This document shows positions 41,116 to 50,913 of a stretch of 64,000 nucleotides of DNA, one piece after another. The translations under genes and the position numbers were made by a program. This stretch comes from Symbiodinium natans (Eukaryota; Sar; Dinophyceae; Suessiales; Symbiodiniaceae). Numbering within the stretch: position 1 is the stretch's first letter; the number at the start of each line of letters is the position of its first letter. Below the pieces are notes generated by a model. It was not told the origin of the DNA. It worked only from the letters and a program-made list of their open reading frames with translations, and did not search any database. The DNA is taken from assembly GCA_905221605.1 (NCBI GenBank), contig CAJNDS010002668.1:799501-863500 (forward strand), written 5' to 3'.

Positions 41116-41860
41116 AGCTGCAAGGCGGTGCAGCGCCGGGGAGTGCGTGCGCTGTACCTGCGGACAGTACGCCGTCAGATCGAGTACTACTTCTCTGACC
41201 GGGCTGCACTTGCTTTGTGGTTCTGGAGTGAGTTTGGGTTCGGAGGGCCATGAGGAATCCTGACATCAGGACAAAAACCTCAAGCAAGATTGGCCTCGCT
41301 GGCGGACTTTGTACTCCGGCAGGCCAATAGACTCAATAGACTTTGATTCGACCCCCCAGTCTGCCAGGTTTTTTCAAGAGAAGATTCTCGAGGCCGGAGC
41401 ATGACCCTTCAGCGGCTTTGGTGTAGACACTGAGGTTGCAGCTCAACTGGTTGTAAAGAACTGGTTGGGAACGTCGGCCAAACTAGTTCGCTTGACCACG
41501 TGGGTTTCAGGACAATAAAGGTGCTCAGTTCGCATGCCTCGATTTCTATGATCAATGGAATATGGGCGGGTTAGCCGTGCTGGCTGCATGCATCTGACCA
41601 CCCTTTCATCTGATGAACGAGTATGTTCACCGAGCACCCGGAGGCGCCTGAGCCGGAGTGGCTCGAGATGCGCTGGATCCTGTCGTGCCCACGCATTCGG
41701 GATGTGCATCGCTCCCCGGCGTGCATGTAGCCCCAGTTCCTCTTGACATTGAGTGGATCTGGAATAGGGAGGGATTCTTGGCAGCAAGTAAGCTCTGATG
41801 AGGTGCCTCCCTGCAGGATGTCCTTGAAGCTCTCGGACCCTCGAGCCTTAAAGTCAAGGT
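41116..41860 (+). CDS. La-motif RNA-binding protein (partial exon model)
   Basis: The exon ending at 41196 reads ALYLRTVRRQIEYYFS. The exon from 41270 continues DKNLKQDWPRWRTLY. Together they rebuild the La motif core QIEYYFSDKNL, with the aromatic and Asp residues used for 3'-oligo(U) binding in La and LARP proteins. Downstream pieces fit the second half of a La module: EPEWLEMRWILSCPRIRDVH (~41650), APVPLDIEWIWNREGFLAAS (~41732) and DVLEALGPSSLKVK (~41818). The intron 41197-41269 starts with GA and ends with AG. The gene start and any RRM were not located. Confidence 0.6.
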
Positions 41861-41869
41861 GCGGGCGCG

Positions 41870-42900
41870 TCTCAGGGTCGATGCACTTCTTCTTTTACAT
41901 AGAGCGAATGCATCTGCTTTGGCTCTTCTTTCACTTTCCACTTGCGTTGTGTCACGTTGCAGAATCTTTGCAGAGCTGGAGTCCATCGCTGGTGCTGTCG
42001 AACATATCACATATCCATCGCAGGCTTGCGGCGGCACGCACTGGGTTCGAAGGCGACGTGAACATATCGCGCAGAGAGTCGCAGTGAGACACTTGCAATA
42101 CCTGACGCTCGTAGCTACCGATGGCATCGCGGCTGTTGCAAGCAGATGCGTTGTGGCGATAATCAGAATCTCCATCCATCCGTTGCATCCTGGGTCATGC
42201 CCATCTCGCCGCGAGGAAGAAACCAATGCCGACATTGAAGGAAAGCCGCCGGGCCCTTTCGGCCCTTTCGAAGTTTGTGCTTTCCATGGCTCGAGGTCAC
42301 ACAGCAAATAGTTCATGGTCGTCAACGCTTACAGTAGTTGAAAGGCAGGCAGGCTTGTGGAAACTCGAAGATGTGGCAGTCTCGTGGCGAACATGTCGAT
42401 ATGCTGCAAGCATCTATGAAGGAAGTGCTCTAATTACCGAGGCCCGGTCAGAGGACAGGAACCGGAGTGGTATGCGGCTTGTCACGAACGGATGATGTAT
42501 CGGATGCAGTTTAGCCTTGGGAGTTTCCGTTTCCTGCAATTGGCTTGTAGCTATACGCATTGGATGTTCGGAGGTTCGGTTGCATGCTCATGCAGATGCA
42601 CAAGGCTGCTACTGCTACAGACGCCACGCACTCCCTTGTGCTGTCATGCGTTCAAAGATGGCCTCCGAAAACGCCTGACCGATTGCGTGGGGTCAACACA
42701 ACTGACTGTTCGAAGTCTACTACTGTTTTGCCCTGTGCCCCATAAGATGCAACAGCCTCAATATGCAGCAGGTGACGCCGCCCCTGCCGAACCTCCAGAG
42801 GCAGAGGAGGAAGGCTGCAAGGCCATGTCTTCTGCCCAAGACGTCGGCAGTTGGCTCGGAAGGTGAGTAGGTCAACCCTCCCTGTCTGTCCAGCCACTTG
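41870..42900 (+). other. Unassigned region, possibly further exons
   Basis: Open plus-strand frames exist (for example 41859-42311, 150 codons) but without recognisable motifs. The piece ending ...SSAQDVGSWLGR before a gtgagt-like donor at 42862 may be a real exon. Confidence 0.3.
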
Positions 42901-42944
42901 TCACAGAGGGCCTTGTGCACACAAATTGATGCTGGCCTTTGTGG

Positions 42945-43275
42945 ATAAAGCCATGCCAGTGTGCTGCCTGTCACCGCTACAAGCCTCGCGAGCACTTCAG
43001 CAAGGCCCACGCCCGCTCTTTGGCTTGTCATGTCATCATTTGTCCAATCAGTTGCCAGCTACACTTACATTGCACGACGACGAGGCGCAGCTTACCAAGC
43101 ATCGGAGGACGCCGAAGCGTGGCATGCTGTAAACTTATACTTATTGGCCTTCATGCATGTCACTCATCTACAACTTAGTAAAAACTTGTGCTTGTTTCTG
43201 AGGGTTGTTGCTTTGGCACAGCGCTTGACGTCACATGGACCATGCAGGAGTCCAACTTGCAAAGAGTGCTTGTCA
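42945..43275 (+). CDS. Possible Stc1-like zinc domain exons
   Basis: The frame at ~42950-43025 reads QCAACHRYKPREHFSKAHAR, a CxxC pair followed by K-P-x-x-x-F-S as in Stc1-type treble clefs. The piece after a cag acceptor near 43246 reads SPTCKECLSA and could supply the second CxxC. The join between the two is not established, so this stays tentative. Confidence 0.3.
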
Positions 43276-43279
43276 GCGG

Positions 43280-45100
43280 CTGCTTCGTGAATTGTTTTCC
43301 TGCGCTTCTTGAAGCAAAAGAGTTGTGCGCGTGCCCAAGTCCGAGGAGACTTTGAGCATGGTTCTGCGTCTGCCTTGAAGCTGATGTGTTACATGATGTG
43401 TCTACGCGATAATGCTGTGCTCAACAACTCCGCACCTTGGATTTGAACCGGGTATCCAGCTGCAAAATTAATGCCCCTGGCTAACTCTTGCTTGAGGAAT
43501 CCTGAAGACTTGCCAACCTGGGAAGCAGAGCTCTTCAAAGTTACTCTTGCTGGTGCAGATTGCAGGCAAGCGGCCCTACATTGGTGCACTTCGGCCGGCC
43601 TGCGGGCATGTGTGTAGCCGCTCCCTCAAAGAGCAACTTTCGCAGCAGTGTGGGCGTGTCAAGTTTTGAGGAGCGTTTGGGGCTTAACCGGACTCTCAAG
43701 CTGAAGCAGGTCAACCCTTCCGCACCTGCAAAAGCCGAGGCTGAAAGCGCCTGTTTTGCTGTTCCTTGCAGTTCATGTTCCATCACGTTCTTCACTTTGA
43801 AGTGTCGGAAATCCTGCGGGGGAAGTAGAGGCCCAGGTAGGTCTTGAAGCCGCGGGGGGGACACAGTAGTAGCAGGAGCGAGTGAGAAAGAAGGATCGTG
43901 CGCAACGACCCAAGGTCACGAGACTCGCTCTCGTTAGGTGTGGTTTTTTTGGCTCCATGATGACAGCAGTCGAATGATAGAGCCGCCCCCACACATGGAA
44001 GATGCACACGATCGCTACAGACAATCGCGCAAGGACACAAGGAACCTGAGCTGTGATACAAGTAGCAGTGATGCGAGCTGCTAGCCAAAGACGACATCCC
44101 AGTCAATTCTACGTGCGTTCATGGCGCTGATCCCATCGTACCGTGGATCCCCTCTGGTTCACAGAGCCTGGAGGCGCCTCAACATGCAGTTCGAGCTGCT
44201 TCGAGCTGTTCACCCGACACAAACTTGTACCTGAGAGGCCGCCCCTGCGACATGAGGCTTTCTTTGAGCCTCAAATTGGAAGCAGCGCGGAGCCCCAGAG
44301 CTCGAATCTTACCAAAAATCTCGCCCTGAGCCGACATTGTGTGGGACTCAACCGAAGCAGCGGCGATACAAACTGCCTCCCGCAGCCCGCGGCCCAGAAT
44401 GGCCCAGATCAAAGCGCCTGGTTTAGGTGAGCCTCAACGTTCGTGGTCCTCGACGAGCTTCGCACTGTGGTGTGGTTGTCTGCCGCTGTCCCAGAAAGCT
44501 CAGGACCATCAAGACATCTGTAACCCTGAAGCTTGTTGCGTTTTGAGGTGCTTCGCGGCCCGCAAACGGAGCTCGCCGAATGTGGCGAGACCTTCGCAGG
44601 CTGTTGGCAAAGAAGGTGCTCTGAAGACTCTGAAGTCTCTGTGCTCTGTGTCTTCAAAGAGAACCCGAAAACATAACATGACTAGCACGGTCATGCCAAG
44701 CGGGCACCCTGGGCTGCAGTCGCGAAAGATCCACGCCCTGGAGAAGGGTGGGGCGGCGTGATACGAACGTCTCGGGACCGCCATGAAACCGTGCCACTTG
44801 TGGCTTTTGCATCTTTTCTGCAGCTGACAGACCTATACGTTGACCCACTCGCTACACACTTTGAGCAGGACCAATATGGCGGTTTGACCAGTTGCTCGGG
44901 CTTGAATTTATGCATTTTTATGCGCAACTGATGTTCGATTGGCTGCAGCTTCGCGCAACACTCACCCATGCCAGAAGCCTACCGCATGCCACTGCCCGCT
45001 GACGTGGACGACTTCCACATTCCACCCTTCAGCGTTGTGGGCTCAGACCATCAGTGCTGAGGAAAGCCTATTCGCAAAAACATTGAAACCAACTATTTCC
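43280..45100 (+). other. Unassigned host DNA
   Basis: No recognisable exon series. The piece at ~44540-44760 (SLCSVSSKRTRKHNMTSTVM) is open but unidentified. Confidence 0.3.
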
Positions 45101-45109
45101 AACGACCTA

Positions 45110-45760
45110 AGGTGCTTATGAAGATGGTCAACAACCGCTCTCCCGAAGAAGCTCTGAAGCACATGAAGGAGAAAGAGCCGCCTCAGCCTCCGACACTGTG
45201 TTTCGTGCGCGGCTTTCTGGTTCAACAGTTTTTAGGGTTGAGGGTGTGGTGACCAGTGTGGTGCATGAGGTGGAGGCTGAAACGCCAGCTCGGCATCTAC
45301 TCTCCTACGCCACAGTGCGCCCAACTGCCTTTCACTGCGCCTCTGACTGCGCTTGTGCTGTTCCTGCTGGTCCAAAGGTATCAGCCGCTGCAGTACATCG
45401 AAGACAAGCCTTTCTGGCAGAGCAGCAAATTTGTCAAGAGGCCATGTCCTCGTTAATTACCTGACTTGTCATCCTGATGTTTGGAACAAAATTCATGCTT
45501 CTGATTTATTCTTGTCAGGAAGATGAAAAAATATTACGAAGCGCAGCTGATCAAGCGGATGGAGCAGGAGCTGTCTATGCCTAGTCGAGGTTTTGTCGAC
45601 ATGCGGCGGACAGTGTCTTGCTTCCGACACAAGGATGGGATAAACCTGCGATATCTTCCAAGCCCGAAAGATCGCCTCGAGTTGGCAGGCAGGCTTAAGC
45701 TGCGAACTGCATGGAGCAGCTATAGCTGTGAGCCACTCCACATCATCACTCCCTCTTGAC
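45110..45760 (+). CDS. Probable exons of an unrecognised protein
   Basis: Three plausible exon pieces follow each other: KMVNNRSPEEALKHMKEKEP (~45119-45190), QRYQPLQYIEDKPFWQSSKF (~45375-45445) and a longer one starting at 45523, MKKYYEAQLIKRMEQELSMP then SRGFVDMRRTVSCFRHKDGI. Composition (charged helices, few repeats) looks like real protein, and short introns would separate the pieces. No family is recognised. They may belong to the 5' part of the downstream GTPase gene or to a separate gene. Confidence 0.35.
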
Positions 45761-46414
45761 GAAGTGCCCACGATGTCGAGCTCACATCATGTACTCGTAC
45801 TACTGTGCTTGGCACTGCATCAAGATTATGCACTCCGATTTCAAGCACACTAAGTGATGCTTTGCAAATCTTTTGCCTGGCATGCTACCAGTTTCAATTG
45901 CTAGCGGCCACTTCCAAAGTATTGCGAGAGCGGCCTCTCCTTTTGCCACCAATATTGTTTAATCAAGACATCGCACTTTTCCGCACTGCGCACTGGTTGA
46001 TGGTACTAGTAGCAGCACGAGGCACACAGCTCCTGGGCGGCATCAATGGTTTCAAGGCGGCTCCAGACGAAATTGGATGCTGCCAGTTTTGCTGCAAACG
46101 CTGGCAGTGAATGCTGTCAAATGCTGAAATGTATGGTGCGAAAGACGTGTAAAGGTGGAGAAGAACTCTTGGAAGAAATTGGCATCTATGAGCGCCGAGG
46201 AGATTCTGGAGGCTCCAAAGCTACCCTCCGCTCTTCCTTCAAACTGTCACTACTTCACACCAGGCCGCTAGTGACCAGCGATACCTCCGATTGAGTCCGG
46301 AGCCTGTCGTTTGCATTTTCTCTGTTTTGGGTGCTATTGGCAAGACGGGTGGTATGATCTCTTGGACTTTGATTTCGCCTAGATCGCCACAAAGTTTGTG
46401 AGGCGCTGCCAGCA

Positions 46415-48710
46415 AGGACATTCCGATTGATTGGCGACCTGGCTACCAGACGACGGCCCGCAGCCCAAGAATGGCGAAGCATGGCTGCGAACAGTGAGAC
46501 ACAGACCTACACAGACTCAAACGCGGCGAGGCTATAAGGGACCTGCAGCTGCAGCACATGAAGCGGGTTGACGTCGTCATCGAGGCATGGAGCAAAAAAG
46601 ATTGCTGTTGAGCGAATTTTGCGATGAGCTGTTTCGGGCTTTCTGGTAGGTGCGAGATGCCCGCATTCCCTGGACAACAACCCATCCCGATGTCCCAGGC
46701 GCCGTGCCAGTTGCTTTCTGCCCCTAAACTCACTAAACCCTAAACCCTAAAGTTTCACGAGGTAGTGCATGTCGAGTAGCAATCAGCGCAGGGTGGGCGC
46801 GTCCCCGGCCTCGGGTCATCGTGCTAACCAAAGCAGATCTTGTTCCCCGAGCAGCACTTGAGGACACCGTGAACTTGCTGACATGCAATGGGCATTTGTG
46901 GGCATTAGTTCGGGTGTGTGAGAGAGAGTGAGAGTGAGAGGGAGTGCTGCAAAGTGCACAGGAAACAATTCGCTACATCAATGAGAGCGACCGTGACCGG
47001 GGAGTGCCTGTAATTCCGGTCGATGCTTTGCTGGGCACATTTGGGATCGAGGAGAAGCAATGATCGACATACTTGGTGCTTATCATCACTTATTGCATCT
47101 CAATGTTTTTGTCTGGAAGGAGCTCCGAACAGAGTTGCTCAAAGCTGGTGCATACGTCAACCGAAGGATAGCTGCTTGATGGCAGAAAGGAGGAATCTCA
47201 TGCAACAGTTGACAGGCGAAAGCGCAAGGGCATCAATCCACGTGCCATTCGAACAATGATGCTGCTCGCCTTCCAACCAGACTTGAAGCGTTCGTAGGAA
47301 TGCAGGCCCACACACAATGATCATACTGACTCGAATGCAAGGATTGGCTTCCCAAACGCTTGGGCCTCGGGGAAGATCTGGGAAGTTGCCTGCACATCAG
47401 CTTGCCAAGCCTGGCCCCGGACTCTGTAAGGTCGGGAAGTCCTCCATCATCAATCGACTGACCGGGCGAAAAGTTGCTGCTCGGGTAAAGCTGGGCATGT
47501 TTTGAGCTGACAAGACATGTTCTGATCTCTGAGTGGATGAGAAGCGGATGTTGGATGGTGGTGATGAGGGTAAACAATTCGAACCCTACGAGTCTTAAAC
47601 GGTATGAACTCTGATGATGATCATCATGATCATGATGAGGAGGATGCTGATGATGAGGAGGAGGATGAGGATGATGACGATGACGATGACAATGACTCTG
47701 CTGATGTCTGGAAATGCTTGCGAATGCCAGAATGGCCGGCCGGGCTTGACGAAGCGTCTCACTTGGCACAAGATTGGCGGTTTCAGGACCGTCGAGCTGA
47801 GATATGTTTGGGAGACATGATAAGCTGTTTCGACGTAGCTACAGCTGTTTAGCATGGCCTTGGCACGTCAGCTTGTCGCGCGAGGAACACGGAGCTGGAG
47901 TTTTTGGATTCCCCCGGGTTTATCCCTGTGGGCTTCGGCAGGCGCTACACTAAGGCCCGAGTTTCTGCTGAGGATCAACATGCATCGACGTATAGGACAG
48001 GCTCCAGGTATAGCATACAGCAGCTCGTCCTCGTTCCAGGAGCAGCAGGAGCTACTGTGCATGTGCCGCATCTTCGGCGAGAAGGCCAGGGCCTTGGGTC
48101 GCAAGACGACACGCTGGACGGGCTTCGCAGCCTCGGAAGCTGTGCCACGGAAGCTCTGCTGCCAGCACGTCGACCGGCAGCAGACGGGTTACGACTTGGT
48201 CACCCGACTGGGCAAGGAGCTCCGAGTCATGCCCAAGTCAGAATCTGTGAGCTTGAGTTGGCAAGTGCGCGGCCGTGCCAGTTGTGGAAAGAGAGCCCTC
48301 ACATGATCGAGAAGACTGCTACTTCGCTGCAAGCTACTGCAAGTTGACAGGGATTGTGCATGCGGCCTTCTCTTGTTCGCTCTGGTGTCCAAGGTGTGGA
48401 GAGAGACAGAACGCATCTACGGTGTGGATCTTCAAAAAGCCATCAGGCTGATTCTTACGTCTTGAATGAACTGATCTGGGCTGTCGTCCGATGAGAGTAG
48501 TTTGCGGTACACAGATCGCTGGTAGGCACGAGGGGCCCCTTCTTCCCAACTTCGTGCCTGTCCTGCCCTCAGACGCGCGGATGCAGGTGAGGTCTGTCGC
48601 GGTTCGGGCACAATCACTGGATGCCGAGAAAGGTCATGAATCCGGACCCGTTCCTCGGAAAAATGATCAATGACTTCAATCGTGGCCAGCCCGGCGACAT
48701 CCGGCGACCA
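46415..48710 (+). CDS. Circularly permuted GTPase (YlqF/RbgA-type), multi-exon
   Basis: GTPase motifs appear in permuted order. ~46415: IPIDWRPG. 46531-46584: AIRDLQLQHMKRVDVVIE. 46650-46698: VRDARIPWTTTHPDVP. 46792-~46890: RPRVIVLTKADLVPRAALED (G4, TKAD). 46962-~47025: QETIRYINESDRDRGVPVIP followed by VDA (G5 region). ~47132: LLKAGAYVNRR. ~47210: RRKRKGINPRAIRTM. 47431-47484: VGKSSIINRLTGRKVAAR (G1 P-loop). ~47890-47938: LEFLDSPGFIPVGFG (G3, DxPG). ~48628-48705: NPDPFLGKMINDFNRGQPGD, the C-terminal segment. The G4-G5-G1-G3 order is diagnostic of cpGTPases, which act in ribosome subunit assembly, often in organelles. The G2/switch region and the exon between 47270 and 47430 were not resolved. 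A target-compartment signal was not seen. Confidence 0.75.
46733..46752. repeat. Telomere-like CCCTAAA copies inside a short intron
   Basis: The inferred GC-AG intron 46699-46791 of the cpGTPase contains about two and a half CCCTAAA copies. Confidence 0.7.
47613..47700. repeat. (GAT/GAG)n-rich microsatellite
   Basis: An imperfect gatgatgag tract; it lies in a probable intron of the cpGTPase between the G1 and G3 exons. Confidence 0.85.
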
Positions 48711-48714
48711 CAGT

Positions 48715-50590
48715 GCAATAAAATGGATATCCCCAACCCCAGTAGGCCCAACAGCTTCACAGAATCGAAGCGATGCTGATCGCCAGGGCGATGGGGACGG
48801 ATTCAGCTGGAGGCAGCGCCTCGTGCGCCCGTGAGCCTCCAGGAGTTTGGCTAAGCCTTGAAGGTGATGTTAAAATGAACTGAAAATTCCCAAGAACCAA
48901 TTAAAGAAGGAAAAATCGCCCTAGATACCTGGGGAACTTCAAGTGAATGTGCCTTGCACGTTTATAGCCAGATCCCACCCGACCTCCAGCGCAGCTGAGG
49001 AGCCGAGCTGTGGGGCTTCGCTTTATTATTTAGGGTTCGGGTTTAGGTTTAGATTTAGGGTTTAGGGGCAGGGCAAGGGTTTAGAGTTTAGGGTTTGGGT
49101 TTACACTTAGGGCGAGGGTTTAGGATTAGGGCAAAGATGTTTGAACCATTGAAGTTCGGTTCTGGTCGCGCCGGGCGCAAGCGAGTAAAGCTCTGGGAAA
49201 TATCAGACGACCATTATGAGGCCGAAAATGCCTTAAATTTTGCATCCAAAACAACTTGTATAAATGTTTTGTGACAAGTATAGAACAGGCGACGATACGA
49301 CTGGCAAGGGAATAAACGGCTTACAAGAGTGTCGTTAAGGCCTTACCGGGTACAAGACATCTGTGTCTGTCGCATCACCTGCCATCTCGCCGCTCTCGGG
49401 TCGGGCGATCGGTCGAGCTCCCCCTCGAAGTCACTATGTTGGATTGGGGCGAATTTCCTGTTGTACACCCCCAACACGTGCCAAAGCAACACGTCCTCCT
49501 CTAACCCCATGGCGCCCCATTCCAGCCCCTGCATGCGCGGCAACCAGCTGCCTTCATTCGATGCGCAGGGCGCAAGACATCCACCAACACGTGGCCTGAA
49601 GCCCCATCCTTCACCCTCACCCCAAAGGCCTCAAACCTCTTTTTTGCTGGCTCCTAAACCCTACCCCTAAGCCCTGCTGGGCTCACGTACACCCTAAACC
49701 CTTCTGAAAAACCCTCACCCTCAACCCTAACCCGAAATCTCCCCAGCTCCCGAACAAAGATCTTGAAGCCTCCTGACGATTCCAGGTCACCTTCCTCCCT
49801 GCGTGCCGCTCTTCCAGTACGCGCGGAGTGAGCTGCTTGTATTTAGGGTTTGGTTTTGGGTTTAGGGTTTAGGGTTGTTCTTGAGTTTGGGGTTCCCCGT
49901 TTCTGATGCGAGTTTCTTTGCTTTTGGGGAAAGCGTTGGCCCTGGCTGGAGCCCGGGCTTCTTTGTCTCTAGTGGGTTAAAGGCACATGTTCTCCCTTCC
50001 CCCGAAGGCTGTCTGCTGCTGCCTTGACATCGCCCAAAGTTCACTTTTCCCCCGCGCTTGGTCTGGGTTGCACCTTGGTCTGGGTTGCTCCACGAGCCTA
50101 TCCCAGACCCCTTTGTTACCGAGTTACGGGGGGGTTGTCTCGCTGCCTGCGCTTTTTGCTTGGGGGTTGTTGGTTGTATCATGTCGTTCTCCATTCCTAT
50201 CCCAGACCCCGGTCTGGGTTGTCTCCCCTCTGGCCCCTGCTCGCTTTTCCCCAGAACGCTTGGTCTGGAACGCTCCTTGTCTGGGAGTTCCTTGTTCATC
50301 CCGAGACCCACTCTCGAGCCCGGGCCCTCTACTCCTCGCCGAGTGCTCGCTTTTCACCAGAACGCTTGGTCGCTGGGTTGCTCGCTACGTCTTCCCCACT
50401 TCTATATCGACCCCTCTTCTCACTGGGCCCATCTGCTGGTCACTGGGCAGACCTTTCTCTCGCCTCGTGGCCCAGTCCGCCCTCCCCATCTGCTGCTTGG
50501 CTGCAAGTTCTTCGTCTGCACGCTGCGAGGCGTAGCCACCCGAAGGGGCTGTGGGTTCAAGTGAAACAAAAGCTTACTAAAACTGTGGGG
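48715..50590. other. Intergenic region with telomere-like tracts and GC-rich small repeats
   Basis: TTTAGGG-type words occur at ~49028-49130, ~49640-49735 and 49840-49880. From 50050 to 50400 there are short repeats: tatcccagacccc (twice), ggtctgggttg (several) and gctcgcttttccccagaacg (with variants at ~50249 and ~50346). Overlapping open frames on both strands here reflect biased composition rather than recognised genes. Confidence 0.5.
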
Positions 50591-50596
50591 TGAAAC

Positions 50597-50822
50597 AGTT
50601 AAAAGAACACGACTCCCGAGCCCCCTTCAGGGTAGCCCTTAGCAACCTGTAAGACTAGTGTGTCTCACTTGCCCAGGTCCGACTTCACCGACATCTTTGG
50701 CTCAAGACGGAAAAGACACAGTCTTGTAGTGAAGCCCCTTTCTGTTCAGGTTGGGTTGAGGTTTCGTCTGTTGCCTCTTCCCTTGGGATCACCTCCCTCC
50801 TGTGTTTGGGGCTCACTTAACT
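50597..50822 (+). repeat. 5' LTR
   Basis: 226 bp, identical to the 3' copy by eye. At 50688-50706 it contains CCGACATCTTTGGCTCAAG, whose last 11 nt equal the 3' end of the dinoflagellate spliced leader. Confidence 0.95.
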
Positions 50823-50840
50823 GGTTATCAGCCGTAGCTT
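50823..50840 (+). promoter_or_regulatory. Putative tRNA primer-binding site
   Basis: TGGTTATCAGCCG begins at or one base before the LTR end and resembles the initiator-Met-type TGGTATCAG binding site of many copia elements, with one extra T. Confidence 0.5.
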
Positions 50841-50913
50841 TAAGCTGCGGTTGTGAGACCGTTTTGGGTGCAGCCTTTGGCGCACCAAGTGTCGTGTCAC
50901 TTTCCCGGGGTTC

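Noticed and set aside
43430-43490. B-box-like ggttcaaatcc on the minus strand
   Set aside because: The flanking bases do not form a T-stem, and no acceptor or anticodon arm fits.
49862-50593. Overlapping 149-189-codon frames before the LTR
   Set aside because: All three plus frames and the minus strand are open through GC-rich short repeats; no domain visible.
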